From: Arcanobacterium buesumense
GTDB taxonomy: Bacteria; Actinomycetota; Actinomycetes; Actinomycetales; Actinomycetaceae
DNA length: 64,000 bases
NCBI RefSeq assembly: GCF_012563545.1
Contig: NZ_CP050804.1
Location: 744,001 to 808,000, forward strand
Direction of reading: 5' to 3'
Positions 34,362 through 43,008 of the stretch are shown here, in pieces. Position 1 is the first letter of the stretch. Each line of letters starts with the position of its first letter. A program made the translations under genes and the position numbers. The notes below the pieces were generated by a model that ran no database searches, had not been told where the DNA came from, and was given only the letters and a program-made list of their open reading frames with translations.

Positions 34362-35546
34362 TCAGGCTCGGAGATTCCTCGCATCAGTAACGATAGCACT
34401 CAACGCAATTAAGATTCCGCACACTGCGCAGACGAGAAAACCATAGGCGGTTGCTATACCCACTATTTGGCCAGTAATAGAAGCCGATACGGCTACTCCT
34501 AAAACATTGACTGAGCCAAGGGCAGTCACCGCAACTGCGTCACCACCTCGTGGTGCCCGGGCGCCCGCGAGAGTGAAAATAGCTACTGATGCTGGTCCAA
34601 TAGCTAGACCAGAAATAAAGACAGCTACTGATAAGAGAAGTGAAGATGGAGCAAATACGCAAATAATTGATCCGAGGGCTAGTCCAGTTCCACCGAGAGC
34701 GATTCGTGCTGTTTGAGTTATGCGGTCAGGAAGCGCAACAGAGCCTAATGCGGTAATAGCTGCGCCCAGTCCCATCGAGGCGTATATTAAACCCGCTTCG
34801 CTTGCGGCACCTGCCTGTTGTGCAAAAGCGGTTACCGAAGTTTGTGCTGCGCCAAAAAACATGCCAAGAGCCAACATTGCTAGTAACGGTGTGCGTACGG
34901 AGTAGAGAACTGAGATAATAGCGGGAGCTTTTTCACCCGCACCGTGGATTGCTGGGCCCACCGAAAATTGTGATAACGCGAATGGAATAATACACGTAAG
35001 AACGATAAGTGCAGCAACGATGAGTGGTGCTCGAGGGCTTAGGGCAGATGCAAGTATTCCTACAATCGCTGGTCCGAAAACGAATCCCATTTCATCGGCA
35101 ACTGATTCTAATGACAAAGCAGCAGCTAGTTCATTGCGTCCGCGAGTGATCGGATACCATCTGACACGAGCCAGAGCGCCTAATGGAATTGTCGTCATAC
35201 CAACAAGTACCGCAAGACAGATGATTGCCCATAACGGCGTGTTTGAGTTAAGTAAAAACACTAGTGCTAAAAGCGCAAGGATATTTGCCGGTGCGATGAC
35301 GAGGAGTGGGAAACGCTGACCGAAATTATCAGTCAAACGACCGATAGTTGGACTAGCGATACCAGTTGCAATAGCTAATCCTGCTGATGCCAGTGATGCT
35401 TGAGCAACTGATTGTGTCACTGAGGTGACAAGTGTTAGTACACCAATCACAGTCATCGACGTCGGAAATCGACCGATAAAGGACATTAAAAGATATCCAA
35501 TTCCGGTCAAACGGGGAAGTTCACGATAGCCGGAAAAACTATTCAC
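34362..35546 (-). CDS. Major facilitator superfamily transporter
   Basis: A 394-residue protein with about twelve membrane segments and the MFS loop-2/3 motif as GRLTDNFGQRFP. It is a secondary transporter or drug exporter of unknown substrate. The GTG start follows GGAG. It sits between DUF4191 and sucB, the place where I would expect lipA and lipB from related genomes, so it may have replaced them by insertion, though its composition is not visibly foreign. A hairpin separates it from the E2 gene upstream. Confidence 0.85.
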   Translation of the reverse strand: MNSFSGYRELPRLTGIGYLLMSFIGRFPTSMTVIGVLTLVTSVTQSVAQASLASAGLAIATGIASPTIGRLTDNFGQRFPLLVIAPANILALLALVFLLNSNTPLWAIICLAVLVGMTTIPLGALARVRWYPITRGRNELAAALSLESVADEMGFVFGPAIVGILASALSPRAPLIVAALIVLTCIIPFALSQFSVGPAIHGAGEKAPAIISVLYSVRTPLLAMLALGMFFGAAQTSVTAFAQQAGAASEAGLIYASMGLGAAITALGSVALPDRITQTARIALGGTGLALGSIICVFAPSSLLLSVAVFISGLAIGPASVAIFTLAGARAPRGGDAVAVTALGSVNVLGVAVSASITGQIVGIATAYGFLVCAVCGILIALSAIVTDARNLRA

Positions 35547-35657
35547 AGGTCTCCAATCGAGAAACGAAGGCTAAGGAGACGTCGAACGTCGCAGAGCCAT
35601 TAATCATCTTACGTTGCGAAGAGTTTTATGCGCATGTTAAGACACAAGATTAATAGC

Positions 35658-35695
35658 AAAATCGGCGAGGTAGTAAAATGTACCTCGCCGATTTT
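35658..35695 (-). terminator. Terminator of the lpdA-sucB operon
   Basis: AAAATCGGCGAGGTA and its complement make a perfect 15-bp stem with an 8-nt loop, with T4 at the end on the minus strand. Confidence 0.85.
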
Positions 35696-35723
35696 ATGTC
35701 TATCGTTAGATAGCTAGAGAAGA

Positions 35724-37382
35724 TTAAGACAAGCCGAGTTCACCGGCAAAGTCTGCCTCCTCCAAGCGCATCTTCACATCGCGCAAGTAACGCGAAGCGT
35801 CAGCGCCATCTACAATACGGTGATCGTAAGAGATGGATAGATAGCACTTGGAACGAATAGAAATAACATCATTTCCATCCTGATCCTGTACCACTCCAGG
35901 AGCCTTAAAAATAGCACCAGTTCCCATGATTGCAACGTTTGGTTGGTTGATAATCGGGGTGTCAAACAAAGCACCAATTGAACCGGTATTTGTGATGGTG
36001 AATGTCGAACCACTAAGCTCATCTGAGGAGATGTTGCCGTCCCGTGTGCGGGTAGCTAGATCGTTAACAGCTTTTGAAATGCCAGCAATATTCAGATCGC
36101 CGGCATTCTTAATGACTGGGACGAAGAGGCCCTTAGGTGTGTCCACAGCAATACCCACGTGCTCTACATTGTGGTAGACGATTTCATTGCCTTCCACAGA
36201 AGAATTGATGATGGGATGTGCTTTGAGGGCTTCAGTTGCAGCTTGGATGAAGAATGGCAAGAAGGTGAGTTTGACACCTTCGCGTGCCAAGAATCCATCC
36301 TTAGCAGCGGCCCGTAGCTTGACGATGCGAGTAACATCAACTTCCATCACAGTAGTTAACTGTGCAGAAGTTTCGAGAGACTCGACCATTCGCTTGGCGA
36401 TAGTCTTGCGCAATCCAGTCATCTTTTGGCGGGTACCGCGCTTCGAGGTAGCTTCTTGAGCCTTAGAGGCTAGTGCGGATTTCACAGAACCCGGAGCTAC
36501 CGCTAGGGTAGGTGCAGCATCTGTTGGTACTCCAACGGTTTGTTGTGCAGCTTGTGCAGCCTTTGCGGCCTGTGCAGCAGCTTCAATATCTTGACGGCGG
36601 ATGCGCCCGCCAACACCAGTGCCAGTAACATTTTCTAGTTCTACACCGAGTTCCTTAGCAAGTTTACGCACGATAGGTGTGACGTAGGATGATTTGCCTT
36701 CAGCGCCGGTAGGTGGAACTGCGACAGGAGCTGGGACAGCTGCTGGTTCGCTTGCAACTGGGGTAGGTACTGGGGCCACGGCTACAGGTTCTGGGGTTGG
36801 GGCAGCTGGTGCTGGCGCCACTTCACTGCCGATAACTGCCAGAATGGTTCCTACTTCAACGGTTTCGTCTTCAGATACAACGATCTGTGACAAAATGCCA
36901 GAAGCTGGCGCAGGAACCTCAGTATCGACCTTATCGGTAGACACTTCAACGATTGGCTCATCGGCTTCGACAGTATCACCAACCTGCTTGAGCCAAGTAG
37001 TGACAGTACCTTCGTTAACTGACTCTCCGAGAGCTGGCATAAGAACATTGATGCCATCAGCAGGTGGAGCTGAGGAAATGACAGGTGCAGGAGCTTCAGC
37101 AACGGGTTGAGCTGGTTCTTCGCTTGCTACTGTGCCAGTTCCTGAGCCGTCTGAGATGTAACCTAAAATAGTACCGACTTCAACGGTTTCATCTTCATTT
37201 ACAATGATCTGTTCGAGGATTCCAGCGGCTGGCGCTGGAACTTCGGTATCAACCTTATCGGTGGACACTTCAACGATTGGCTCGTCAATGTCAACATGTT
37301 CGCCAACCTGCTTGAGCCAGGTGGTCACTGTCCCTTCATTGACGGATTCGCCCAAGGCGGGCATCTTGATTTCTTCAGACAT
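35724..37382 (-). CDS. sucB: Dihydrolipoamide acyltransferase E2, actinobacterial SucB type
   Basis: The E2 core of a 2-oxoacid dehydrogenase complex. Two lipoyl domains are visible (each PALGESVNEGTVTTWLKQVG, lipoyl lysine in STDKVDTEVPAP, the first at K43), joined by Pro/Ala-rich linkers, then a peripheral-subunit-binding domain (VTPIVRKLAKELGVEL) and the catalytic domain ending SYDHRIVDGADASRYL with the His/Asp pair. It is often annotated as succinyltransferase in actinobacteria, but the same E2 also serves pyruvate dehydrogenase; with aceE in the window and no sucA seen, acetyl transfer is likely. It follows lpdA by 17 bp in the same operon. Confidence 0.95.
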   Translation of the reverse strand: MSEEIKMPALGESVNEGTVTTWLKQVGEHVDIDEPIVEVSTDKVDTEVPAPAAGILEQIIVNEDETVEVGTILGYISDGSGTGTVASEEPAQPVAEAPAPVISSAPPADGINVLMPALGESVNEGTVTTWLKQVGDTVEADEPIVEVSTDKVDTEVPAPASGILSQIVVSEDETVEVGTILAVIGSEVAPAPAAPTPEPVAVAPVPTPVASEPAAVPAPVAVPPTGAEGKSSYVTPIVRKLAKELGVELENVTGTGVGGRIRRQDIEAAAQAAKAAQAAQQTVGVPTDAAPTLAVAPGSVKSALASKAQEATSKRGTRQKMTGLRKTIAKRMVESLETSAQLTTVMEVDVTRIVKLRAAAKDGFLAREGVKLTFLPFFIQAATEALKAHPIINSSVEGNEIVYHNVEHVGIAVDTPKGLFVPVIKNAGDLNIAGISKAVNDLATRTRDGNISSDELSGSTFTITNTGSIGALFDTPIINQPNVAIMGTGAIFKAPGVVQDQDGNDVISIRSKCYLSISYDHRIVDGADASRYLRDVKMRLEEADFAGELGLS

Positions 37383-37399
37383 ATGTGGAACTCCCTGTC

Positions 37400-38776
37400 T
37401 CAGTTATGGGTATGGAGTGGTTTGCCAGCAAGGGCAAGTACAGCTTCGCCAAGCGATTCATTTTGGCTTGGGTGTGCGTGGATGAGGCCGTCAAAGTCTT
37501 CAGGGAATGCTTCCCAAGAAACCATGAGCTGGCCTTCGCCGATTTGTTCGCCCATGCGGGCACCAATTGCATGGAAACCAACAATCGGACCGTTCTTTTC
37601 GCGCACAAGTTTGACAAAGCCAGTTGTGCCAAGCATCTGTGACTTACCGTTGCCCGCGAGATTAAATTCCGCAATTTCAACGTTATCTTTGCCGAACTTT
37701 TCTTCGGCTTTTGGCTGGGTAAGTCCAACTGATGAGATTTCTGGATCGCAGAAAGTCACCTTAGGAATGAGGTTGTCGTCTACCGGCTTCGGATTCAAAC
37801 CGGCAATTTCTTCAGCTACGAACAATCCGTGCAAGAAACCACGGTGTGCTAGTTGAACACCAGGAACGATATCGCCAACTGCATATATATTGCCTACCCC
37901 AGTATGGAGACGCTCATTAGTGATGACGAAATCGCGTTCCATTTTAATACCTTGTTCTTCATAACCAAGATTTTGAGTTGCTGGACCACGGCCGATAGCA
38001 ATTAGGAGCATGTCAGCATCGAACTGTTGCCCGTCTTGGGTGAAGACGTGAACTCCGTGTTCATCTTCTTCTACGCGATCAAACATTGTCTTGGTCTTAA
38101 ACGCGATTTTGCGCTTCCGGAAAGCGCGTTCAAGCGTCTTAGAAATAGCTGGATCTTCGTTGGGAACGAGGCGATCAAGACCTTCGATAATAGTGACGTT
38201 TGTTCCAAAAGAAGCCCAAACCGAAGCGAACTCTACGCCAATGACGCCACCACCAAGGACAACGACGGAGTTGGGAACGTGGTCAAGTTTCAGGGCTTGT
38301 TCTGAAGTAATAACGCGGTTTGTGATCGTTTGACCGATGGTTTTTGAATAAGAACCGGAGGCTAAAACAATGTTCTTACCTTTAAGACGGCGACCGTTGA
38401 CTTCCACGGTGTCAGGGGCAACAAGTCGTCCCCATCCGTTGATTGTCTCAACGCCACGCGAATCTATCAGACCAGATAAGCCCTTATACATTTTAGTAAC
38501 AACGCCTTCTTTATAGGCGTTAAGAGCATTCATATCGATTCCTTCGAAAGTGCCTTTAATGCCAATGCTGGCACCTTCGCGCATCTCATCGGCTACTTCA
38601 GCTACGTGCAGTAGTGCCTTGGTGGGGATGCATCCACGATGTAAACAGGTTCCGCCGACCTTGTCGCCTTCGACAAGCGCGACTGATAGACCGAGCTGTG
38701 CGGCGCGTAGAGCCGTGGCGTAACCACCGGAACCGGCACCGAGAATAACAATGTCGTATTCTTGAGTGTCTGACAC
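37400..38776 (-). CDS. lpdA: Dihydrolipoyl dehydrogenase E3
   Basis: The flavoprotein that reoxidises the lipoyl groups of E2 using NAD. The 458-residue sequence has the FAD-binding DIVILGAGSGGYATAL, the redox-active disulfide in GGTCLHRGC (C44 and C49), an NAD-binding VVVLGGGVIGVEFASVW, and the C-terminal His-Glu pair in IHAHPSQNESLGEA. It is cotranscribed with the E2 gene. The gene order pepA - lpdA - sucB with a small ORF beside them is the same as in Streptomyces, from memory. Confidence 0.97.
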   Translation of the reverse strand: MSDTQEYDIVILGAGSGGYATALRAAQLGLSVALVEGDKVGGTCLHRGCIPTKALLHVAEVADEMREGASIGIKGTFEGIDMNALNAYKEGVVTKMYKGLSGLIDSRGVETINGWGRLVAPDTVEVNGRRLKGKNIVLASGSYSKTIGQTITNRVITSEQALKLDHVPNSVVVLGGGVIGVEFASVWASFGTNVTIIEGLDRLVPNEDPAISKTLERAFRKRKIAFKTKTMFDRVEEDEHGVHVFTQDGQQFDADMLLIAIGRGPATQNLGYEEQGIKMERDFVITNERLHTGVGNIYAVGDIVPGVQLAHRGFLHGLFVAEEIAGLNPKPVDDNLIPKVTFCDPEISSVGLTQPKAEEKFGKDNVEIAEFNLAGNGKSQMLGTTGFVKLVREKNGPIVGFHAIGARMGEQIGEGQLMVSWEAFPEDFDGLIHAHPSQNESLGEAVLALAGKPLHTHN

Positions 38777-38962
38777 TTAACCTCTCCCTCGAGTTGGCTT
38801 TTGGGTACTGGTATACCCAGCCCCTTAGGTATATTGTCCCACTTCGTAAGAGATATTGCTCATTGTTATGAAAGAAATATTCGTTAAGAAGATTACGTTG
38901 TGACCAAAATTCAAGCTGTTAGAGACTAGGAATATGGATAAATCTGTGCGTAAGATGTGACT

Positions 38963-39280
38963 ATGGCATGGTTTTTTAAACGTTCAGGCAGTAAAAGTTC
39001 AAAAAAAGCTCGGCAAGAAACAGTAGCGTATTTACGTGATTTTTGCGCCACGCGACAAGGGGTAGAGGCATATTTCGAATTAGAAACGCCGCGTGATCCT
39101 TCAGCGATACTGCTTGTTGCTGAAGACGGTGAGTGGACTCGGCGGAAAGTTCCAGATATTCATGCGGCAAGCGAACTCGCCAGTGAACTAGGAATTCCAC
39201 TATATGATGTGGCCCGTACAGGTTATCCGCGTTCAATGCGTGAGTGGAATCTTAACCACCCAGGCGCATCTCGCCGTTAA
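38963..39280 (+). CDS. Conserved small actinobacterial protein of unknown function
   Basis: A 105-residue protein: a basic N-terminus (FFKRSGSKSSKKARQETV), then YLRDFCATRQGVEAYFELETPRDPSAILLVAEDGEWTRRKVPD and a C-terminal YPRSMREWNLNHP. It is of a type often called oxidoreductase in actinobacterial genomes, but I see no cofactor motif. The start at 38963 is chosen because TAAGAT sits 6 nt upstream, fitting a leaderless mRNA; a GTG two codons earlier overlaps that spacing. It lies between lpdA and pepA, divergent from the first and convergent with the second. Confidence 0.8.
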   Translation: MAWFFKRSGSKSSKKARQETVAYLRDFCATRQGVEAYFELETPRDPSAILLVAEDGEWTRRKVPDIHAASELASELGIPLYDVARTGYPRSMREWNLNHPGASRR

Positions 39281-39354
39281 GAGAAAAGCAGGCAGCACAC
39301 CGATCTAATGTTACTAATGTGCCGTGAGCTGAGATCGTAGATACTGTAAGAATT

Positions 39355-39393
39355 ATCAGTGGGGCTATCAAATCGTTTGATAGCCCCACTGAT
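39355..39393. terminator. Bidirectional terminator between the small ORF and pepA
   Basis: A perfect 18-bp stem (ATCAGTGGGGCTATCAAA and complement) closed by TCG, with AAAATT on one side and a TTC stretch for the other strand. It serves the two converging genes. Confidence 0.85.
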
Positions 39394-39421
39394 AAAATTA
39401 ACAAGTAGTTAAGTGCTCAGA

Positions 39422-40846
39422 TTAGCGTGCTAGATGTTCTACAAGAGTGCGGAGCATGACACCAGTTGCACCTTTAGGCTGGTAGCCCCAGGCACTTTCT
39501 CGGTTAAATGACGGACCGGCAATATCAATATGGGCCCACGGCGTTTGGCCAACGAATTCCTTCAAGAATAAACCGGCTACAAGCATTCCGCCATAACGAG
39601 AACCAGAATTCTTCATATCAGCACAATCGGAATCAAGCGAAGAACGAAGTTCCGCAGGTAACGGCATTCCCCATGCTGGCTCTCCAGCACGATCTGCGGC
39701 AGCGACTACTGCGTCACGAACATCGTCGGTTCCCATAATGCCAGTTGTCCGATTGCCTAAAGCAACCATTTGTGCGCCAGTGAGTGTAGCGATATCAATA
39801 ATCTCATCAGGGTTCTCTTCAACACCCATGATCAGACCGTCGGCCATAACAAGACGACCTTCGGCATCAGTATTGTTGATTTCCACAGAGATACCGTTGC
39901 GGTAGACGATGACGTCATCGGGCCGTCCAGCGGTTCCGGAAACCATATTTTCAGCCAAGCAGAGCCAAGCAACCACATGACGCTTGATTCCGAGGTTTGC
40001 GGCGGCTATAACAGCGTGTAAGACAGTTGCCGCGCCAGTCATATCGGTCTTCATCTCAGTGATAGAACCCGATGGCTTCAAGCTATAACCACCGGTATCA
40101 AAGGTGATGCCTTTACCAATTAAGGCAGTAAAACCTTCAGCATTCTCCGGCTTGTACTCAACACGAACCAACCGTGGGGCAGAAGCGGAGCCGCGGCCAA
40201 CTTGGAGTAATCCAGCTAGCTTTTCTGCTTCGAGGTCTTTTTCGTCATAGACTTTGACGGCTAGACCAGCAGCTTCGGCGATATCCTTAGCGTGCTGTGC
40301 GAAAGTTACTGGGTTGAGATAATTTGGTGTGGTGTTTTCGAGGTCACGAATCGCATTTACTGCTTCAGCAAGGACTAGAGCGTGATCGCGGATTTCTTCG
40401 TCTGTGTGTTCTGATACGACGACGACGTGAGCGACAGGCTTCTTTGCTGGCTTCTTGTATGCGTCAAATACATAAGCACCTAGCTGAGCGCCTTCAATAA
40501 TTGCGCCAGCTTGGGCAGCCGTTTCGTGAGGGAAACATAGCGTTAATGAGTCACGGCCATGAGCTGCCCGGCTAGCAACACCGGCCATATGGCGTAATGA
40601 TTCAGTTTCATGCTCGGTGCATTGGCCGACGGCGATCACGATCTTAGTAGGATCAACTGGGTTGACGATTACTGCAGTGGAAAGTGGCTTAGCGCTAAAA
40701 TCTAGCGTTGTTAATGCTTGTGTTACAGCTGCGCTAAAATCAGCGTCAATCGGTGAAAGGACAGTAAGTTTGTCTTCCTTCTGCGCTACAACAATAGCAA
40801 GGTTGGAATTGATATCGAGAGAAGAAGTTAAATCAAAAGTAGTCAT
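39422..40846 (-). CDS. pepA: Leucyl aminopeptidase
   Basis: A 474-residue M17 aminopeptidase with a two-zinc site: GKGITFDTGGYSLKPS, MKTDMTGAATV, NTDAEGRLVMADGL and LTGAQMVALG carry the ligands and the catalytic lysine and arginine. It trims N-terminal residues of peptides in the cytoplasm. The frame starts 10 codons further upstream, but the ATG at 40846 has TATCAT 7 nt before it and fits the family N-terminus, so I use it. The start region lies against the terminator of the DUF3043 gene. Confidence 0.95.
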   Translation of the reverse strand: MTTFDLTSSLDINSNLAIVVAQKEDKLTVLSPIDADFSAAVTQALTTLDFSAKPLSTAVIVNPVDPTKIVIAVGQCTEHETESLRHMAGVASRAAHGRDSLTLCFPHETAAQAGAIIEGAQLGAYVFDAYKKPAKKPVAHVVVVSEHTDEEIRDHALVLAEAVNAIRDLENTTPNYLNPVTFAQHAKDIAEAAGLAVKVYDEKDLEAEKLAGLLQVGRGSASAPRLVRVEYKPENAEGFTALIGKGITFDTGGYSLKPSGSITEMKTDMTGAATVLHAVIAAANLGIKRHVVAWLCLAENMVSGTAGRPDDVIVYRNGISVEINNTDAEGRLVMADGLIMGVEENPDEIIDIATLTGAQMVALGNRTTGIMGTDDVRDAVVAAADRAGEPAWGMPLPAELRSSLDSDCADMKNSGSRYGGMLVAGLFLKEFVGQTPWAHIDIAGPSFNRESAWGYQPKGATGVMLRTLVEHLAR

Positions 40847-40859
40847 ACCTACTATGATA

Positions 40860-40899
40860 AACGGGACTGCGGCCAAAAAGAATTTGACGCAGTCCCGTT
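40860..40899 (-). terminator. Terminator of the DUF3043 gene
   Basis: AACGGGACTGCG and its complement form a 12-bp stem with a 16-nt loop, 18 bp after the DUF3043 stop. It directly abuts the pepA -10 box at 40854-40859. Confidence 0.75.
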
Positions 40900-40917
40900 A
40901 GAGCTAGCTGTGAGAAA

Positions 40918-41586
40918 TTAGCGGCCTTTTTTAGCCGCTTTTGCGGCTTTCAGATCAGCTGCAGTTGCACCATCTGGGTATTGCCCACGCTTTACTTGTG
41001 GCGTTGGAAGACGCCACCGGGGCATATACATTCCACGGGAAAACATTTGTAAGGCAAAACCAGAAGGAATCTCATCTTTGCCAAATTTATAGGTGGCTAG
41101 AATCTTAGCGTTTCGCACAATCCACACTAGCTGGAGGACCATAAGTAAGAAGATCACATAGATGCCGATAGTTGCCCAAAAGGCCGCCACTGGCCAATAA
41201 GACATGAAAGCGGCAAGGACAAGTAAAGGAATGACCATCGGCATAAACCACTGCCCGAGTGGACCTGCGGCGTCAATATAGTCACGTCCCCAACGGCGCA
41301 CCCGTCCGCGATGTGCCGGAGGCATATTCTTTTCATCCCCCGTGCGCATAGCAGTTTGTTGCTTGTAATAAAGCTCATTACTTTTAGCGCGATTTTCTGC
41401 TTTTAGTTTTTTCTTTTCTTCTTTTGTTAGCGCTGCAGTTGAGGCAACAAGGGGGCGCCGGCGTGCCTTTTCAACATCTTTCCGCCGTGGAGTAGGCACT
41501 CCTTTACCAGGTACTCGTCCTTTTTCCACCGACTGCGCAGGTGTAGGCGCCGTCTCGTGCGCTTCGTCTTTTCGATGACCGAACAC
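40918..41586 (-). CDS. DUF3043 family membrane protein
   Basis: A 222-residue actinobacterial DUF3043 protein with a long basic N-terminal region (TPRRKDVEKARRRP, then KEEKKKLKAENRAKSNELYYKQQ), the family stretch HRGRVRRWGRDYIDA, two membrane segments (about 113-130 and 135-155) and a basic tail. The function is unknown. A GTG start is used. It is divergent from the M20 peptidase gene, whose start lies 79 bp away. Its position beside pepA is conserved in other actinobacteria as far as I recall. Confidence 0.88.
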   Translation of the reverse strand: MFGHRKDEAHETAPTPAQSVEKGRVPGKGVPTPRRKDVEKARRRPLVASTAALTKEEKKKLKAENRAKSNELYYKQQTAMRTGDEKNMPPAHRGRVRRWGRDYIDAAGPLGQWFMPMVIPLLVLAAFMSYWPVAAFWATIGIYVIFLLMVLQLVWIVRNAKILATYKFGKDEIPSGFALQMFSRGMYMPRWRLPTPQVKRGQYPDGATAADLKAAKAAKKGR

Positions 41587-41664
41587 AACTCTTCCTTCAC
41601 ATTAAATGAAATACCAAGTGTTAGTTTACCGGTTAATGCCTCATTAGGCGTTAGGCTAGAGGGT

Positions 41665-43008
41665 ATGGATACAAAAAATATTATTTCGCGCGTTGATGAA
41701 GCGCTACCTCATGTTTTAGCCGAGTTAAAAGACTTTGTCACGATTGAATCAATCTCGTCGTCGTCATATAACCAAGAACCTCTTAGTAAATCAGCCGAAT
41801 GGATTGCTCAGCGTGCCAAAAAACTTGGTTTAGATACACAGATTATCCAGTTGGAAACAGCTTCTGGGCTCGTTGGCCGCCCGGCTGTTCTAGCCACTCG
41901 GCAAGCGGTAGCAGGCAAACCAACAGTCCTGCTTTATGCGCATCATGACGTTCAACCAGTAGGGGATATCGCTGAATGGGATTCTGCACCATTTGAAGCT
42001 GTGGAACGTAATGGACGGCTTTATGGACGGGGAACAGCTGATGATAAAGCCGGTGTGCTTGTTCATTTAGCCGCCATAGCTGCGGCTGACCCTGGCGTGG
42101 GAATTCGACTTTTCATTGAGGGTGAAGAGGAAGTAGGATCTCCAACGTTTGTCGATTTTCTTAATACCTATCAAGAGCAACTCAAAGCTGACGTAATTGT
42201 TGTTGCCGATTCATCCAACTGGAAGGTTGGTGTCCCGGCGTTGACGACTTCGTTGCGCGGGGTGGTTCAGCTTCAGGTTGGAATCAAGGTATTAGATCAC
42301 GCGCTTCATTCGGGTTTCTTCGGCGGGCCGATTGTCGACGCCGTTGTTGTTGCGTCGCGTTTAATTGCGACATTGCATGACGCTGAAGGCAATGTCGTCG
42401 TCGCTGGCCTGCGTCAAGAAGACCATACTGATGTTGATTATCCAGAAGATGAATTCCGCCGCGATGCCGGAGTTTTGCCTGGGGTAGAGCTAGCCGGTTC
42501 TGGATCCTTTACTTCACGGCTATGGACCAAGCCAGCGATTTCAGTTATTGGTATGGATGTGCCACCTGCTCAAGGAGCATCAAATACGCTTATTCCAGCT
42601 GTTAATTTCGTCTTGTCAATGCGTGTGGCGCCTGGCCAGGACTCTCAAGAAGCTGCGCAAGCTCTTGTTGATCATTTACGTTCTCATGTGCCGTTCGGTG
42701 CGCACATCGATGTCGAAGTTTCCGAAGCTGGTTCAGCATTTTTAGCTGGGGCAGATAGCGAAGCAACAGAAATCGCGCGATGGGCGTTGCGTGAAGCGTG
42801 GGGAGTTGACTCCGTCGATATCGGACAAGGTGGTTCGATTCCATTTATTGCTGATCTGTCCAAGGTTTTCCCGGAGGCTCAAATTCTTGTCACTGGTATC
42901 GAAGATCCGGACACTCGGGCACATTCTGCCAATGAGTCCTTGCATCTTGGTGATTTTCGAAATGCCATCGTTGCTGAGACTCTTATGCTGTCGCGGTTGG
43001 GTAAGTAG
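41665..43008 (+). CDS. M20-family metallopeptidase (dipeptidase)
   Basis: A 447-residue M20 peptidase. The metal-binding motifs are present: YAHHDVQPVGD, GRGTADDKAGVLVHL (Asp ligand) and FIEGEEEVGSPT (catalytic and ligand Glu), then the lid domain and a C-terminal ligand region GGSIPFIADL. It probably cleaves dipeptides in the cytoplasm. The ATG at 41665 is chosen because TAGGCT stands 7 nt before it; a longer frame extends into the divergent DUF3043 gene and has no support. A glycerate-kinase-like gene begins at the base after its stop codon, so the two are coupled. Confidence 0.93.
   Translation: MDTKNIISRVDEALPHVLAELKDFVTIESISSSSYNQEPLSKSAEWIAQRAKKLGLDTQIIQLETASGLVGRPAVLATRQAVAGKPTVLLYAHHDVQPVGDIAEWDSAPFEAVERNGRLYGRGTADDKAGVLVHLAAIAAADPGVGIRLFIEGEEEVGSPTFVDFLNTYQEQLKADVIVVADSSNWKVGVPALTTSLRGVVQLQVGIKVLDHALHSGFFGGPIVDAVVVASRLIATLHDAEGNVVVAGLRQEDHTDVDYPEDEFRRDAGVLPGVELAGSGSFTSRLWTKPAISVIGMDVPPAQGASNTLIPAVNFVLSMRVAPGQDSQEAAQALVDHLRSHVPFGAHIDVEVSEAGSAFLAGADSEATEIARWALREAWGVDSVDIGQGGSIPFIADLSKVFPEAQILVTGIEDPDTRAHSANESLHLGDFRNAIVAETLMLSRLGK

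Noticed and set aside
36694-37110. 138-residue Gly/Ala/Thr/Ser-rich frame opposite sucB
   Set aside because: Arises from the repetitive Pro/Ala/Glu linker of E2 read on the other strand.
36900-37300. Near-repeated DNA for two lipoyl domains in the E2 gene
   Set aside because: Expected: actinobacterial E2 proteins commonly carry two or more lipoyl domains; the copies differ at many bases.
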